Assembly: GCA_902363625.1 (NCBI GenBank)
Contig: CABJAS010000003.1
Coordinates: 186,001-250,000, forward strand
Length of the DNA stretch: 64,000 bases
Direction of reading: 5' to 3'
Origin: Clostridiaceae bacterium
GTDB taxonomy: Bacteria > Bacillota_I > Bacilli_A > Erysipelotrichales > Coprobacillaceae
This document shows positions 1-8,405 of the stretch, piece by piece (position 1 is the first letter of the stretch; every line of letters begins with the position of its first letter). The notes under the pieces were generated by a model that saw only the letters and a program-made list of their open reading frames with translations, searched no databases and was not told where the DNA came from. The translations under genes and the position numbers were made by a program.

Positions 1-772
1 TGCCTTTTAGATTATATCCGCCGGAGTCAAACGTTAATCCTTTTCCGATCAGGGCAGTATAAGGTTCATCCCCTGCCCCATTATATTTAAGCATGATCAT
101 ATAAGGTTTAAGATCGCTGCCTTTATTTACTGCCAAAATAGCACCAGCCTTCATCTCCTCTAAATCTTTTTTATCCAAGATCTTATATTCCAAGTCGTAG
201 CGTTCTGCCATTGCTTTGGCAACCTTAGCCATTTTCTTAGGTGTCATGATGTTTGCCGGACAATTCGCTAAGTCACGGGCATGATTGATTCCTTCCGCAT
301 AATGACAGGCTTCATCAATCGCTGCTTGAACATCATGATCCGGTGCCATGATCGTAACATCCGGAATAATCTTTCCGGGACGTTCTACTTTTGTTTCACG
401 ATACGCGGCAACTAAATAAGTTTCCACAAATAACCCCGTGATTTTTTCTATATCGATCACATCTGTTACTGCCCTTTTCGCATCAAAACTGCTTGGTGCT
501 TCCACTTGATTAGCTAAGACGGCAAAGGCATCACGCAATTTTTTAGTTGTTATGTCGTTAGAATTTCCTAAACCAATAAAAGTAATCGATTTAAATGGAT
601 ACTTGCCTAAAGTAAACACCTTCGTGATTTTATTCAAGCTTTTATCTACAACCTCATTCACATCAAAGCCTAATGTCTCCACCACTTTTGGACAAATAGC
701 TTGATCTTCATAGATCGGATAAAGAATATCGCGATCACTTTCATAAATATACTGATACGCTGCTTGTTTCAT
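1..772 (-). CDS. pepA: M17 leucyl aminopeptidase, partial (C-terminus beyond window)
   Basis: Cytosolic zinc or manganese exopeptidase that removes N-terminal residues from peptides. About 257 N-terminal residues are present. The last visible stretch reads GKGLTFDSGGYNLK, matching the M17 signature that carries the metal-binding lysine and aspartate of the catalytic domain. The preceding part, with a helical hinge around NHARDLANCPANIMTPK, fits the regulatory N-terminal domain of the family. The start is the ATG at 772, preceded by a GGGGGAAAC ribosome site. The remaining active-site residues lie outside the window. It is the last visible gene of a minus-strand run behind prfC and a GNAT gene. 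Confidence 0.9.
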   Translation of the reverse strand, partial: MKQAAYQYIYESDRDILYPIYEDQAICPKVVETLGFDVNEVVDKSLNKITKVFTLGKYPFKSITFIGLGNSNDITTKKLRDAFAVLANQVEAPSSFDAKRAVTDVIDIEKITGLFVETYLVAAYRETKVERPGKIIPDVTIMAPDHDVQAAIDEACHYAEGINHARDLANCPANIMTPKKMAKVAKAMAERYDLEYKILDKKDLEEMKAGAILAVNKGSDLKPYMIMLKYNGAGDEPYTALIGKGLTFDSGGYNLKG

Positions 773-854
773 TCCGTTTCCCCCTTTTATGTGTTTAATA
801 GTAACATATTTTCTAATATTTTTATATAAATTCTTATTATAAATAGTTATATTT

Positions 855-1343
855 CTATATTATCGAAGAAAGGTCCTCCTCATCTTTCAGCATAATATAA
901 AATTTTTGTCGAGATTTAGCGTGTGTCACTTCTTTTTGAACCTTAAACCCTAACTGCTTGTATAAATGAATAGCACGCTCATTAAAACAAGCCACACTTA
1001 AGCGAAAACGACTCGCTCCAAATAATGTACCGGCAAACTTCAGACCCCTCATCATAAAATCTTTTCCTTTGCCTTGACCACACTGCGACGGCTCCATGCC
1101 TTGCCCAATATCCAAAGCCTCCAATACATAGGCATCCTCTTCAAGCGTTGGAATACGTGCTGAGCTTTGAAAACAAAAATACCCTAATAAAGATGAATCC
1201 TCATTTCGACAAGAATAATAATCACCATTCATTAATTCTTGGATTGCTTCTTCATCTTGTATAAAGCTATACAAATTATAAATGCCATCATATGTCCATC
1301 GGCTGATGATAATTGCCTCTTCCTTGGTCATTTTATCAATCAT
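855..1343 (-). CDS. GNAT family N-acetyltransferase
   Basis: 162-residue protein of the Gcn5-related acetyltransferase fold, expected to transfer acetyl from acetyl-CoA to an unknown amine. The pyrophosphate-binding motif A is seen as QCGQGKGKDF around residues 87-96. The C-terminal beta-bulge region NERAIHLYKQLGF is the usual GNAT motif B. It lies just downstream of prfC but behind a strong terminator, and 82 bp ahead of the aminopeptidase. The substrate cannot be predicted from sequence. Confidence 0.85.
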   Translation of the reverse strand: MIDKMTKEEAIIISRWTYDGIYNLYSFIQDEEAIQELMNGDYYSCRNEDSSLLGYFCFQSSARIPTLEEDAYVLEALDIGQGMEPSQCGQGKGKDFMMRGLKFAGTLFGASRFRLSVACFNERAIHLYKQLGFKVQKEVTHAKSRQKFYIMLKDEEDLSSII

Positions 1344-1383
1344 CTGATATGTTCTCCTTATTTCGTTTTATTTATTATAGCAC

Positions 1384-1413
1384 AAAAAAATCGTGAGCAT
1401 TATTCTCACGATT
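1384..1413 (-). terminator. rho-independent terminator after prfC
   Basis: On the minus strand a perfect 9-bp stem (AATCGTGAG / CTCACGATT) with a 7-nt loop is followed by a run of T. It lies directly after the prfC stop and should end that transcript before the GNAT gene. Confidence 0.9.
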
Positions 1414-1416
1414 CTC

Positions 1417-3006
1417 TTATTTTCCAAATTCTTCCAAGATTAATTCCGGATTATTCTTTTCTGCCCAGCGAATTCCCCATTCGTTCGTAAACAGTAATAG
1501 GAAATTTCCTTTTAAATCCTGTATTTTCTTGGTATCTGATGATAAATTTAATTTATTTAAATCAATCTCTTTATTCCCTATCCAACGGATAAAACGATAA
1601 GATAGATTCGTTCTTTCAATATCCACATTATATTCTGATTTCAAACGATGTTCCAGTACTTCAAACTGCAGTACACCGACAACTCCGACAATAATTTCTT
1701 CCATCCCCGATAAAGGCGATTGGAAGATCTGAATCGCTCCTTCTTTAGCAATCTGCTCTACACCTTTAACAAACTGCTTACGTTTCATCGAGTCTTTGTT
1801 TCGAATGCTGGCAAAGTGTTCGGGAGCAAAGGTTGGAATCCCATCAAATTCAAATTTGTTGGAAGCCGTACATAATGTATCTCCGATTGAATAAATTCCC
1901 GGATCAAATATTCCGATTACATCTCCGGCATAGGCTTCTTCAACGGTTTCACGGTCTGAAGCCATCAATTGCTTAGACTGATTCAGCTTTACTTTCTTTT
2001 TGCCTTGAACATGATAGACTTCCATGCCTTTTTCAAACTTACCACTGCAAATACGCATAAATGCCATACGGTCACGGTGCGCCTTATTCATATTAGCCTG
2101 AATTTTAAAGACAAAAGCAGAGAAATTAGGATCAAACGGATCAATCAGCTCATCTCCTGCCATTCTTGGCAATGGAGAGGTTGTCATCGCTAAGAAATGT
2201 TCTAAGAATGGTTCAACTCCAAAATTGGTTAATGCAGAACCAAAACAAACCGGTGATAGCTTTCCGGCACGTACTGCATCTAAATCAAATTCTTCACTGG
2301 CTCCATCCAACAATTCAACATCTTCTCTTAATTTTTCACAGTGTTCTGTACCGATTATTTCCGCTAAAGTGTCATCCTGCAGATCAATCTTGACTGTTTC
2401 TGCCATTTCCTTAGCCCCTCTTTTACCAAAAGAAAAACGAATGACCTCTTTTTTCTCACGTTCATAAACACCCTGAAATTCTTTTCCGGAACCGATTGGC
2501 CAGTTAATAGCACAGGTCTTAATTCCTAATTCCTGTTCAATTTCTTCCATCAGTTCGTAAGGGTCTTTTGCATCACGATCCATTTTATTAATAAATGTAA
2601 AAATGGGAATATGACGCATGACACATACTTTAAATAATTTACGGGTCTGATCTTCGACCCCTTTGCTTCCGTCAATCACCATGACCGCAGAATCTGCTGC
2701 CATTAGTGTACGATACGTATCTTCCGAGAAGTCTTGATGTCCCGGAGTATCTAAAATATTAATGCAATAGCCATTATAGTTAAATTGTAATACCGAAGAG
2801 GTCACGGAAATCCCTCTTTGTTTTTCTATTTCCATCCAATCGGAAACCGCATGACGACTGGATTGTTTTCCTTTTACCATCCCTGCCTCTTGAATCGCTC
2901 CACCATAAAGCAAAAACTTTTCTGTCAGAGTTGTCTTTCCGGCATCGGGATGGGAAATAATCGCAAATGTACGACGGCGTTCTACTTCTTTTATAAAATC
3001 TGCCAT
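1417..3006 (-). CDS. prfC: peptide chain release factor 3
   Basis: GTPase that recycles release factors 1 and 2 from the ribosome after termination. The 529-residue length is typical for RF3. G1 is HPDAGKTT near residue 19, G3 is DTPGHQDF near residue 87, and G4 is NKMDRD near residue 141. The EF-Tu-like domain 2 and the RF3 C-terminal domain follow. The start ATG has a GGAGAGAGA ribosome site. It is a stand-alone gene with its own terminator at 1384-1413. Confidence 0.97.
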   Translation of the reverse strand: MADFIKEVERRRTFAIISHPDAGKTTLTEKFLLYGGAIQEAGMVKGKQSSRHAVSDWMEIEKQRGISVTSSVLQFNYNGYCINILDTPGHQDFSEDTYRTLMAADSAVMVIDGSKGVEDQTRKLFKVCVMRHIPIFTFINKMDRDAKDPYELMEEIEQELGIKTCAINWPIGSGKEFQGVYEREKKEVIRFSFGKRGAKEMAETVKIDLQDDTLAEIIGTEHCEKLREDVELLDGASEEFDLDAVRAGKLSPVCFGSALTNFGVEPFLEHFLAMTTSPLPRMAGDELIDPFDPNFSAFVFKIQANMNKAHRDRMAFMRICSGKFEKGMEVYHVQGKKKVKLNQSKQLMASDRETVEEAYAGDVIGIFDPGIYSIGDTLCTASNKFEFDGIPTFAPEHFASIRNKDSMKRKQFVKGVEQIAKEGAIQIFQSPLSGMEEIIVGVVGVLQFEVLEHRLKSEYNVDIERTNLSYRFIRWIGNKEIDLNKLNLSSDTKKIQDLKGNFLLLFTNEWGIRWAEKNNPELILEEFGK

Positions 3007-3136
3007 TCTCTCTCTCCTTTACTATGATTCTTTTCTATATTTATCTGTCTCACATGGGTGTTACTCCTTTTTTACCAATGTCTATCCTACTAAATTATGC
3101 CCAAGGTTGCAAGCCTCACTTTTAAAATATATGAAA

Positions 3137-3164
3137 AACAGTATAGCTTTTAGACTACACTGTT
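3137..3164 (-). terminator. terminator of the HAD phosphatase gene
   Basis: A 10-bp stem (AACAGTGTAG / CTATACTGTT, one G-T pair) with an 8-nt loop is followed by TTTC on the minus strand. The stem overlaps the TAA stop of the upstream HAD gene. Confidence 0.7.
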
Positions 3165-4020
3165 ATGGAATCAATTTATAAATGGCTTCCGCCACACCGT
3201 CATCTTCATCACTTGCGACTAGATACTTTGCTTTTTCTTTGATTTCATCAATAGCATTAGCAACAGCTACACTATTTTCAAAAAGCTCAAACATACTTAA
3301 ATCATTGGCACCATCGCCAATCACCATTACTTCCTCTGGGCGAATTCCCATTTTTTGAATTGCCTGCATCAGGATTGTTCCTTTTTGGGCACCGCTGTTT
3401 GTCACTTCCATATTGTTGAAGAAAGAAGATAAATAAGCAACGCCTTCTATTTTAGCGATCATAGGTCTTACTTCGTCAATTTTAGCTTTTGTTTCATCAA
3501 ATCCTTCTACCTTATAAATCTCAATAGGATCTTTCAAAAACTCTGCCAAATCTTCAACATAACGCATGGTTTGAAATGGCAGATAATTCATTTTAAAATG
3601 ACGTTCTGCTTCTTCATAAGTACCACCCGCCTGCGCTACTTTTCTTTTAATGAACGCATCTTTTACACGATCAATTTCCATCGTTGTAAAAACACCTTTC
3701 GATGTATACAGCATAAAATGGAGATTTTCTCTTTTAAAGATGTCACACACCTGAATACATGCTTCTTTATCCAATAAGCAAGATGTAATCACCTGCCCAA
3801 ATTCATCGTAATACTGCGCACCATTAACAGCAATCACTTGACATTTAATTCCTAACCCCTTATATACTGGCGTAATGTCCTCATAAGCTCTCCCCGATGC
3901 AATAGTAAAATGCACGCCTTTTTTGATGGCATAACGAATCGCTTCCAGATTCTTTGGTGATATCTTATGATCCTTTCCGACTAAAGTTCCATCAATATCA
4001 CTTGCGATTAATTTAATCAA
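3163..4020 (-). CDS. Cof-type HAD superfamily phosphatase
   Basis: Haloacid dehalogenase-like hydrolase of the Cof/YidA class, which dephosphorylates sugar phosphates or flavin nucleotides. Motif I is SDIDGTL close to the N-terminus with two catalytic Asp. The C-terminal metal-binding motif is GDGANDLSMF. About 285 residues is normal for type IIB HAD proteins. The first ATG is at 4050. A GAGAGAGGTG ribosome site sits six bases before a TTG at 4020, which would give MIKLIASDIDG, the usual start of this family, so the TTG is preferred. Substrate is unknown. Confidence 0.85.
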   Translation of the reverse strand: MIKLIASDIDGTLVGKDHKISPKNLEAIRYAIKKGVHFTIASGRAYEDITPVYKGLGIKCQVIAVNGAQYYDEFGQVITSCLLDKEACIQVCDIFKRENLHFMLYTSKGVFTTMEIDRVKDAFIKRKVAQAGGTYEEAERHFKMNYLPFQTMRYVEDLAEFLKDPIEIYKVEGFDETKAKIDEVRPMIAKIEGVAYLSSFFNNMEVTNSGAQKGTILMQAIQKMGIRPEEVMVIGDGANDLSMFELFENSVAVANAIDEIKEKAKYLVASDEDDGVAEAIYKLIP

Positions 4021-4092
4021 TTCCAACACCTCTCTCTTTTTTATTACCATATCATAAAATTAAAAGAAGAAAGGTGTTTTTCTTAAATTGAA

Positions 4093-4395
4093 TTAAATTG
4101 ATTGATAGCGTCTTTCCATTTCATCATCATTTAAACCGGTTTGGATATAACGATCCAGCTGTCCCGGTGTAAATTGATTCAGAAATCCCAATTTAATAAG
4201 ATCTGTCTGATAGGTAGAAAACTGTTTTAAATCCAGTTTCCGCGTATCTAAATAATGCTGCATCGACAAAATTGCTTCTGCATATTCATCTAAATAATTC
4301 TCTATATTAAATACCCGGTTATAAAAATCAAAATATTCTTCAATAAAGTCGACCAGTTCCTGCCCATCCAATTGTCTTAGAATCTTGGCCATCAT
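4093..4395 (-). CDS. hypothetical protein (100 aa)
   Basis: Small, acidic, mostly helical protein with no signal peptide or membrane segment and no motif I recognise. It starts with two ATG codons after a strong GTGAGGTGAAGAC ribosome site, which supports real translation. It lies between the YdcF-like gene and the HAD phosphatase on the same strand. No obvious terminator separates it from the YdcF-like gene, so the two may be co-transcribed. Confidence 0.65.
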   Translation of the reverse strand: MMAKILRQLDGQELVDFIEEYFDFYNRVFNIENYLDEYAEAILSMQHYLDTRKLDLKQFSTYQTDLIKLGFLNQFTPGQLDRYIQTGLNDDEMERRYQSI

Positions 4396-4507
4396 GTCTT
4401 CACCTCACTCCTAATGTCATTTATATAATACTATATTTCTCATCAATATTGAATAGAAGCCAGTCATATCTTAGTATGGAACAGAGAAAAAGGATTAAAC
4501 CAGGCTG

Positions 4508-5506
4508 TTAGAATAATCCCAATGAAATCCCAAGAAAAAGCAGCCATATTCCGACCACAACTAAAAAACTTAAACGATATTGATACACTATAGCAAGATA
4601 TTCACGAATAAAAGCACTTGGCAAATAATACATTGCCGTTCGGCAGCCTACTCCCTGTGCCTTTATTTTTAACTGTCTGGCATAGGTAGAGGTCCTAAAA
4701 ACATGATAGTCATTAGTAACAAATATACACTTATAATTTTGACTCAGATGATCCATGATAGTTTTACTGAAGAGTAAATTTTCATAAGTAGACGTCGATT
4801 GATCTTCGACGATAATAGACGATTCATCAATTCCTTTATCTAATAAATACTGCTTCATTGCCGCCGCCTCCGACAAGTCCTCATCTTCGCCCTGACCTCC
4901 GGAAACTATGATTTTTGCTCTCTTTCCGCCTTTTTCATAGACCGAAATTCCCTTATCTAAACGCAGTGCCAATAAACGAGAAACACGATGTCCGTCAAGC
5001 AAGCCAGCCCCATGAATAAGGACATAGTCACAGCGGCTGTTTTTAGGCAGAATACGATAAATCATGGAATATAAGAGAAAAGCAGTAAATATAAATGCCG
5101 CATACAGCATCATTAAAATACAAAAAATCAGGAAACTTAATACGAACATAGAAAGATCATAGCGAGTAATCGCTACAAAAACGATTCCCATAAAAACAAA
5201 GATACCGATTCCAAAATAGGCGGAAAGCAGATTCATCGGATGCAGTCCTTCTTTTTTTACCATCACAATGCCATTGCCAATCAGTCCGATCGCTAAAATG
5301 AATAAGCAAAGTGGTGAAGCAACAAAAACAAAAAGACGAATTAGCAATATGATCCATTCATTATGACGATAAGTGATTGCCAATCCTAAAAAGCAAAACA
5401 TTAGGGTCAGCAATAAATAGATGCCATTACGAAATCGGCGCAATTCTTTTGACATTGACAACATGAAGCAAATCGCAAAAAAGCCTCCCAGCAGCCACCA
5501 TATCAT
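4508..5506 (-). CDS. YdcF/SanA-like DUF218 membrane protein
   Basis: About 332 residues. Four to five hydrophobic segments in the first 150 residues are followed by a cytosol- or surface-facing DUF218 domain (VLIHGAGLLDGHRVS, IVSGGQGEDEDLSEA, TSTYENLLFSK, VTNDYHVFRT) and a last membrane helix. DUF218 proteins are linked to envelope integrity or vancomycin sensitivity, but the reaction is not established. An upstream in-frame ATG exists at 5584. The ATG at 5506 directly follows AAAGGAGGGGAGGCT, so it is taken as the start. The gene is divergent from the GrpB fusion gene. Confidence 0.8.
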   Translation of the reverse strand: MIWWLLGGFFAICFMLSMSKELRRFRNGIYLLLTLMFCFLGLAITYRHNEWIILLIRLFVFVASPLCLFILAIGLIGNGIVMVKKEGLHPMNLLSAYFGIGIFVFMGIVFVAITRYDLSMFVLSFLIFCILMMLYAAFIFTAFLLYSMIYRILPKNSRCDYVLIHGAGLLDGHRVSRLLALRLDKGISVYEKGGKRAKIIVSGGQGEDEDLSEAAAMKQYLLDKGIDESSIIVEDQSTSTYENLLFSKTIMDHLSQNYKCIFVTNDYHVFRTSTYARQLKIKAQGVGCRTAMYYLPSAFIREYLAIVYQYRLSFLVVVGIWLLFLGISLGLF

Positions 5507-5608
5507 AGCCTCCCCTCCTTTGTTACAAGTATAACATAGGAATCTTTCAATTTGTGCAAAAATACATGTCCTACTTCCATTCATGGTATAGTCTAAAGGG
5601 GTGATAAA

Positions 5609-6571
5609 ATGAAAAAAGTAGAGTTAACGACATACGATCCAAACTGGATAAAGCAATTTGAATCTGAGCGAATTGTCTTCTTTGAATTATTCAAAGAAGA
5701 ATTAATCAATATTTTCCATATTGGCAGTACATCCATTCCGAATATGTGGGCAAAACCAATCGTTGATTTATTAATTGAAGTCAAAGAGATCACAAATATT
5801 GATCATTATCAAAAAGAAATTGAAGATTTGGGTTATACGTATTACGGCGAATATGGAATTCCTAATCGTCGCTATCTGGAAAAAGAAATCGATGGTCTTC
5901 CACAATATCATATTCATATTTTTCAATACGGCGACCCGGAAATTAAAAAGCATCTTGATTTTAAGCGTTATGTGATGGAACATCGTGATGCCTTCATAGC
6001 CTATCGTGACATCAAAATAGAAGGGGCAAATAGCTTTAAGGATAATCGTGAAAAATATCAGGAATATAAATCAAACATCATTCAGGAGATTGATGAAAAG
6101 GCAGCCACTCTTTACCAAAATTCTTTAACACCGATGCGTAAAATAAAAAAATTATTAACTTACCAGCAATGTGTGGATATTCTTTCTTTCAAAACACATT
6201 ATGGAACCTTATCTTTTTATACAGATCTTCCTTATTTACTGCCGCTCAATCACCTGTATCATGACCATACACTTTACTTTCATTCGGGAATGAGCGGATA
6301 TAAGCAAAAGGGACTCCATCAACCTGTATGTTTTAATGTAGTTCATGATTTAGGGATCAATGAAGCCGCAACGACCAATAACTTTGAAAGTGTCATGGTC
6401 TATGGCATTCTTGAAGAAGAAATTGAAAATCGGGAATTGATCTTAAATAAACTGATTGACCGCTATACACCAAGCCGCCAAGACTATAAAGCCAGCATTC
6501 CATTAAACAAAGGATACCGTGTTTTTAAAGTGAAAATTCAGTACATGGTTGGTAAAAAACATTTTCATTAA
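5609..6571 (+). CDS. GrpB-like domain fused to a pyridoxamine-oxidase/Nim-like flavin barrel
   Basis: 320 residues in two parts. Residues 1-165 match the GrpB (UPF0157) nucleotidyltransferase-like fold, with YDPNWIKQFESE, HIGSTSIPNMWAKPIVDLLI and FKRYVMEHRDAFIAYRDIK. Residues 175-320 resemble the FMN-binding split-barrel family that includes NimA-type nitroimidazole reductases and pyridoxamine-phosphate oxidases (LYFHSGMSGYKQKGL, CFNVVHD, SVMVYGILEEE). The two domains are normally separate genes; here no stop or frame change lies between them. The ribosome site is AAAGGGGTGAT. The function of either half is uncertain. Confidence 0.75.
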   Translation: MKKVELTTYDPNWIKQFESERIVFFELFKEELINIFHIGSTSIPNMWAKPIVDLLIEVKEITNIDHYQKEIEDLGYTYYGEYGIPNRRYLEKEIDGLPQYHIHIFQYGDPEIKKHLDFKRYVMEHRDAFIAYRDIKIEGANSFKDNREKYQEYKSNIIQEIDEKAATLYQNSLTPMRKIKKLLTYQQCVDILSFKTHYGTLSFYTDLPYLLPLNHLYHDHTLYFHSGMSGYKQKGLHQPVCFNVVHDLGINEAATTNNFESVMVYGILEEEIENRELILNKLIDRYTPSRQDYKASIPLNKGYRVFKVKIQYMVGKKHFH

Positions 6572-6579
6572 AAAAATTG

Positions 6580-6620
6580 TTGATTTTTAATTCGGACCAT
6601 GATAATATAAGGTGGTCCGA
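6580..6620 (+). promoter_or_regulatory. promoter of the tRNA-Glu/tRNA-Trp unit with a dyad around the -10 box
   Basis: TTGATT at 6580-6585 and TAATAT at 6603-6608 are spaced by 17 bp, ending about 19 bp before tRNA-Glu. A perfect 8-bp inverted repeat, TCGGACCA (6592-6599) and TGGTCCGA (6613-6620), brackets the -10 element. It could be an operator or a hairpin in the 5' leader. Confidence 0.55.
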
Positions 6621-6626
6621 TAAAAT

Positions 6627-6702
6627 GGCCTGTTGGAGAAACGGTTAACTCACATGCCTTTCACGCATGCATTCACGGGTTCGAATCCCGTACAGGTCAC
6701 CA
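6627..6702 (+). tRNA. tRNA-Glu (anticodon TTC)
   Basis: A full cloverleaf can be drawn. The acceptor GGCCTGT pairs with ACAGGTC (one G-T pair) and the anticodon stem is CATGC/GCATG. The loop CTTTCAC gives anticodon TTC, and the T arm has the canonical GGTTCGAATCC loop. CCA is encoded. Seven bases separate it from the next tRNA. Confidence 0.95.
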
Positions 6703-6709
6703 TTTTTTT

Positions 6710-6783
6710 AGGGGCATAATATAATGGTAGTATCACAGTCTCCAAAACTGTTCGTTCGGGTTCAAATCCTGATGCCCCTGCCA
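6710..6783 (+). tRNA. tRNA-Trp (anticodon CCA)
   Basis: Acceptor AGGGGCA pairs with TGCCCCT. The anticodon stem ACAGT/ACTGT holds the loop CTCCAAA, giving anticodon CCA. The T loop GGTTCAAATCC is canonical and CCA is encoded. It is co-transcribed with tRNA-Glu. Confidence 0.95.
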
Positions 6784-6795
6784 TTAAAAAATATT

Positions 6796-6817
6796 GAGAG
6801 CGAAAGCTCTTTTTTTT
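6796..6817 (+). terminator. terminator of the tRNA unit
   Basis: Stem AGAGC/GCTCT with a GAAA tetraloop and a run of eight T, 14 bp after tRNA-Trp. Confidence 0.85.
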
Positions 6818-6934
6818 GTTTTATATTATTTATTTTTAAAACCATTCAATATAAAGGCGCAGCATCTTTTCTAAATCTTAGAAGTATTCATTAATATTTA
6901 ATCAAACATTTTGGTCACAGTATAATGGGGAGAA

Positions 6935-7015
6935 ATGAGTGATCGATCCATGTGTACAATAATGAAACTAAGAGAAATTACAGCAAGAAATTTAAATATG
7001 CGTTATTTTGATTAG
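6935..7015 (+). CDS. possible 26-residue peptide in an orphan short transcription unit
   Basis: In the 440-bp stretch between tRNA-Trp and the zinc-ribbon gene, a TATAAT box (6921-6926) is followed by GGGGAGAAATG. This opens a 26-codon frame (MSDRSMCTIMKLREITARNL then NMRYFD) and a terminator lies 35 bp after its stop. The ribosome site is very close to the ATG and the -35 box (TTAATC) is weak. The unit could instead be a non-coding RNA of about 145 nt. No similarity is recognised. Confidence 0.3.
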   Translation: MSDRSMCTIMKLREITARNLNMRYFD

Positions 7016-7049
7016 TTGTTGTATACATGACACAGTGATTTGATGTATA

Positions 7050-7074
7050 AAATCCTGTTCTGAAGGATTTTTTT
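7050..7074 (+). terminator. terminator of the orphan short unit
   Basis: Seven-bp stem AAATCCT/AGGATTT with loop GTTCTGA, followed by TTTT. No annotated plus-strand gene other than the small ORF at 6935 precedes it. Confidence 0.7.
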
Positions 7075-7143
7075 GTTTGCTTTAAAATTTCAAAATATTT
7101 ATTTTTCTTACATTTAAAACTTAAAAATGGCTGTTTATCGAAA

Positions 7144-7177
7144 ACAAAAAACATCACTTCTTAAAATGAGCGATGTT
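7144..7177 (-). terminator. terminator of the zinc-ribbon gene
   Basis: On the minus strand AACATCGCTC pairs with AAGTGATGTT (one wobble, one mismatch) and is followed by TTTTTTG. It lies 47 bp after the zinc-ribbon stop codon. Confidence 0.65.
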
Positions 7178-7223
7178 TCTTATATAACTATCTATGCATG
7201 AATTATTCCATTACACATTCATT

Positions 7224-7394
7224 CTATTTTTTAAAACCATTGATGAGCTTAACCTTACCCGTAGAATAATATACGGCTACTTGACAGCAGCCACAAACAG
7301 GACATTGAAAATAATACGCCTTAAATTTACCGCTCTCTTCATAAAATACTTCGTAACTCACGATATTCTCGCCGCACTTACATTCAAACTTCAT
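7224..7394 (-). CDS. small zinc-ribbon protein (56 aa)
   Basis: Short protein starting MKFECKCGENIVSY and containing a later CPVCGCC cluster. The CxC plus CPxC pattern suggests a single zinc-binding ribbon of the kind found in small nucleic-acid-binding or regulatory proteins. The ATG at 7394 follows AGGAGGTAAGAGA; longer upstream frames lack such a site. No partner gene is apparent; a terminator follows. Confidence 0.65.
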   Translation of the reverse strand: MKFECKCGENIVSYEVFYEESGKFKAYYFQCPVCGCCQVAVYYSTGKVKLINGFKK

Positions 7395-7488
7395 TCTCTT
7401 ACCTCCTAATACCATTAAATTCAATATTAGTTTAAAATGAAGCATTTGTAAATATATGTATATGTATAATGACTTCAAGCAAATCTGC

Positions 7489-8295
7489 TTATACCACCTG
7501 CTTTATTATATGTTTAGTCTGCAGCTCTTGAATATAGTTATTATAAATATTAAGCGCCTGATTAATATGATATTCAAAAACTTCCGGATATTTATCACGA
7601 TTTAATGTTTCCAATACCTCCAATTCTAATAATAAGCGTTCTGACATTTGGTAATGAGTTTTCAATTCATCTACGTATTTACGTTTTTTCTTCAATAAAA
7701 ATTCATTGTCATAAAGTATAAGTTCCATTTCAATATTTTTTAATACACTATGAATTTCCGCAGAATTTATGACCTCATGATTTTTTAATGCCATAACACA
7801 GGCATCTGTCTGATTCCATAATTGTATCGTTGTTTCATCGAGCCGCTTGATCGTTGAATAGGGAAAAATCAAAGCATTAACAAGAAACGATAAAGAAGCA
7901 CCGATTGCTGTATCTAAGGTACGATGGAAACCATAGAAAAGAGGAGTTTTATCTGTATGAACCATAATTGCCACCAATACAATACCACCAATCGTAATAG
8001 AACCTTTTAATCCTGCCGCATTGCAGACTTGAATAAGAATGATCATGCCAACCCCGCACAGGAGTGGATTGCCGCGATCAATATACGATAAAGCAATGCC
8101 TATACACGCCCCGAAGAAAGTACCCACAATTCTATTTCTTCCCATTTTTAAAGAATTGCCCATTGTTTTATCCATTGAAATAATGGCTGTCATTGCGATA
8201 AAAAAAGGATATTCCAAATCTAATATTTTTGCCACGATAATGGACAACGTTACTGCAATAGCTGTTTTTATTGTTCTAAGACCTATCTTGTTCAT
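7489..8295 (-). CDS. aromatic acid exporter family (ArAE/FUSC-like) membrane protein
   Basis: 268 residues. The N-terminal half has about six membrane segments (TAIAVTLSIIVAKILDLEYP, FFIAMTAIISMDKTMGNSLK, NRIVGTFFGACIGIALSYI and further segments up to residue 150). The C-terminal half is a soluble helical domain. This is the layout of DUF939/ArAE_1 proteins, thought to be parts of efflux systems for aromatic acids. The start is the ATG at 8295 after GACGGTGATATT; the upstream in-frame ATG at 8409 lies across the preceding terminator and is rejected. Transport substrate is inferred only from the family name. Confidence 0.75.
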   Translation of the reverse strand: MNKIGLRTIKTAIAVTLSIIVAKILDLEYPFFIAMTAIISMDKTMGNSLKMGRNRIVGTFFGACIGIALSYIDRGNPLLCGVGMIILIQVCNAAGLKGSITIGGIVLVAIMVHTDKTPLFYGFHRTLDTAIGASLSFLVNALIFPYSTIKRLDETTIQLWNQTDACVMALKNHEVINSAEIHSVLKNIEMELILYDNEFLLKKKRKYVDELKTHYQMSERLLLELEVLETLNRDKYPEVFEYHINQALNIYNNYIQELQTKHIIKQVV

Positions 8296-8331
8296 AATAT
8301 CACCGTCAAAAAGTATACCATTTTTAAGGAT

Positions 8332-8371
8332 AAAAAAACAGCCGAAATGTTGTGACCTCCTAAAGTCGGCT
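8332..8371 (-). terminator. probable terminator of the toxin-antitoxin operon
   Basis: AGCCGA and TCGGCT form a 6-bp stem with a 20-nt loop, followed on the minus strand by GTTTTTTT. The loop is larger than usual. It sits 35 bp after the toxin stop. Confidence 0.5.
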
Positions 8372-8405
8372 AAACTTTTTTGGGTATGACTATAAATTCG
8401 CTGCT

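Noticed and set aside
7194..7409. 71-codon plus-strand frame
   Set aside because: Antisense to the small zinc-ribbon gene, which has a better ribosome site and zinc-binding cysteines.
8039..8389. 116-codon plus-strand frame
   Set aside because: Shadow of the ArAE membrane gene on the minus strand, with no ribosome site and no recognisable domain.
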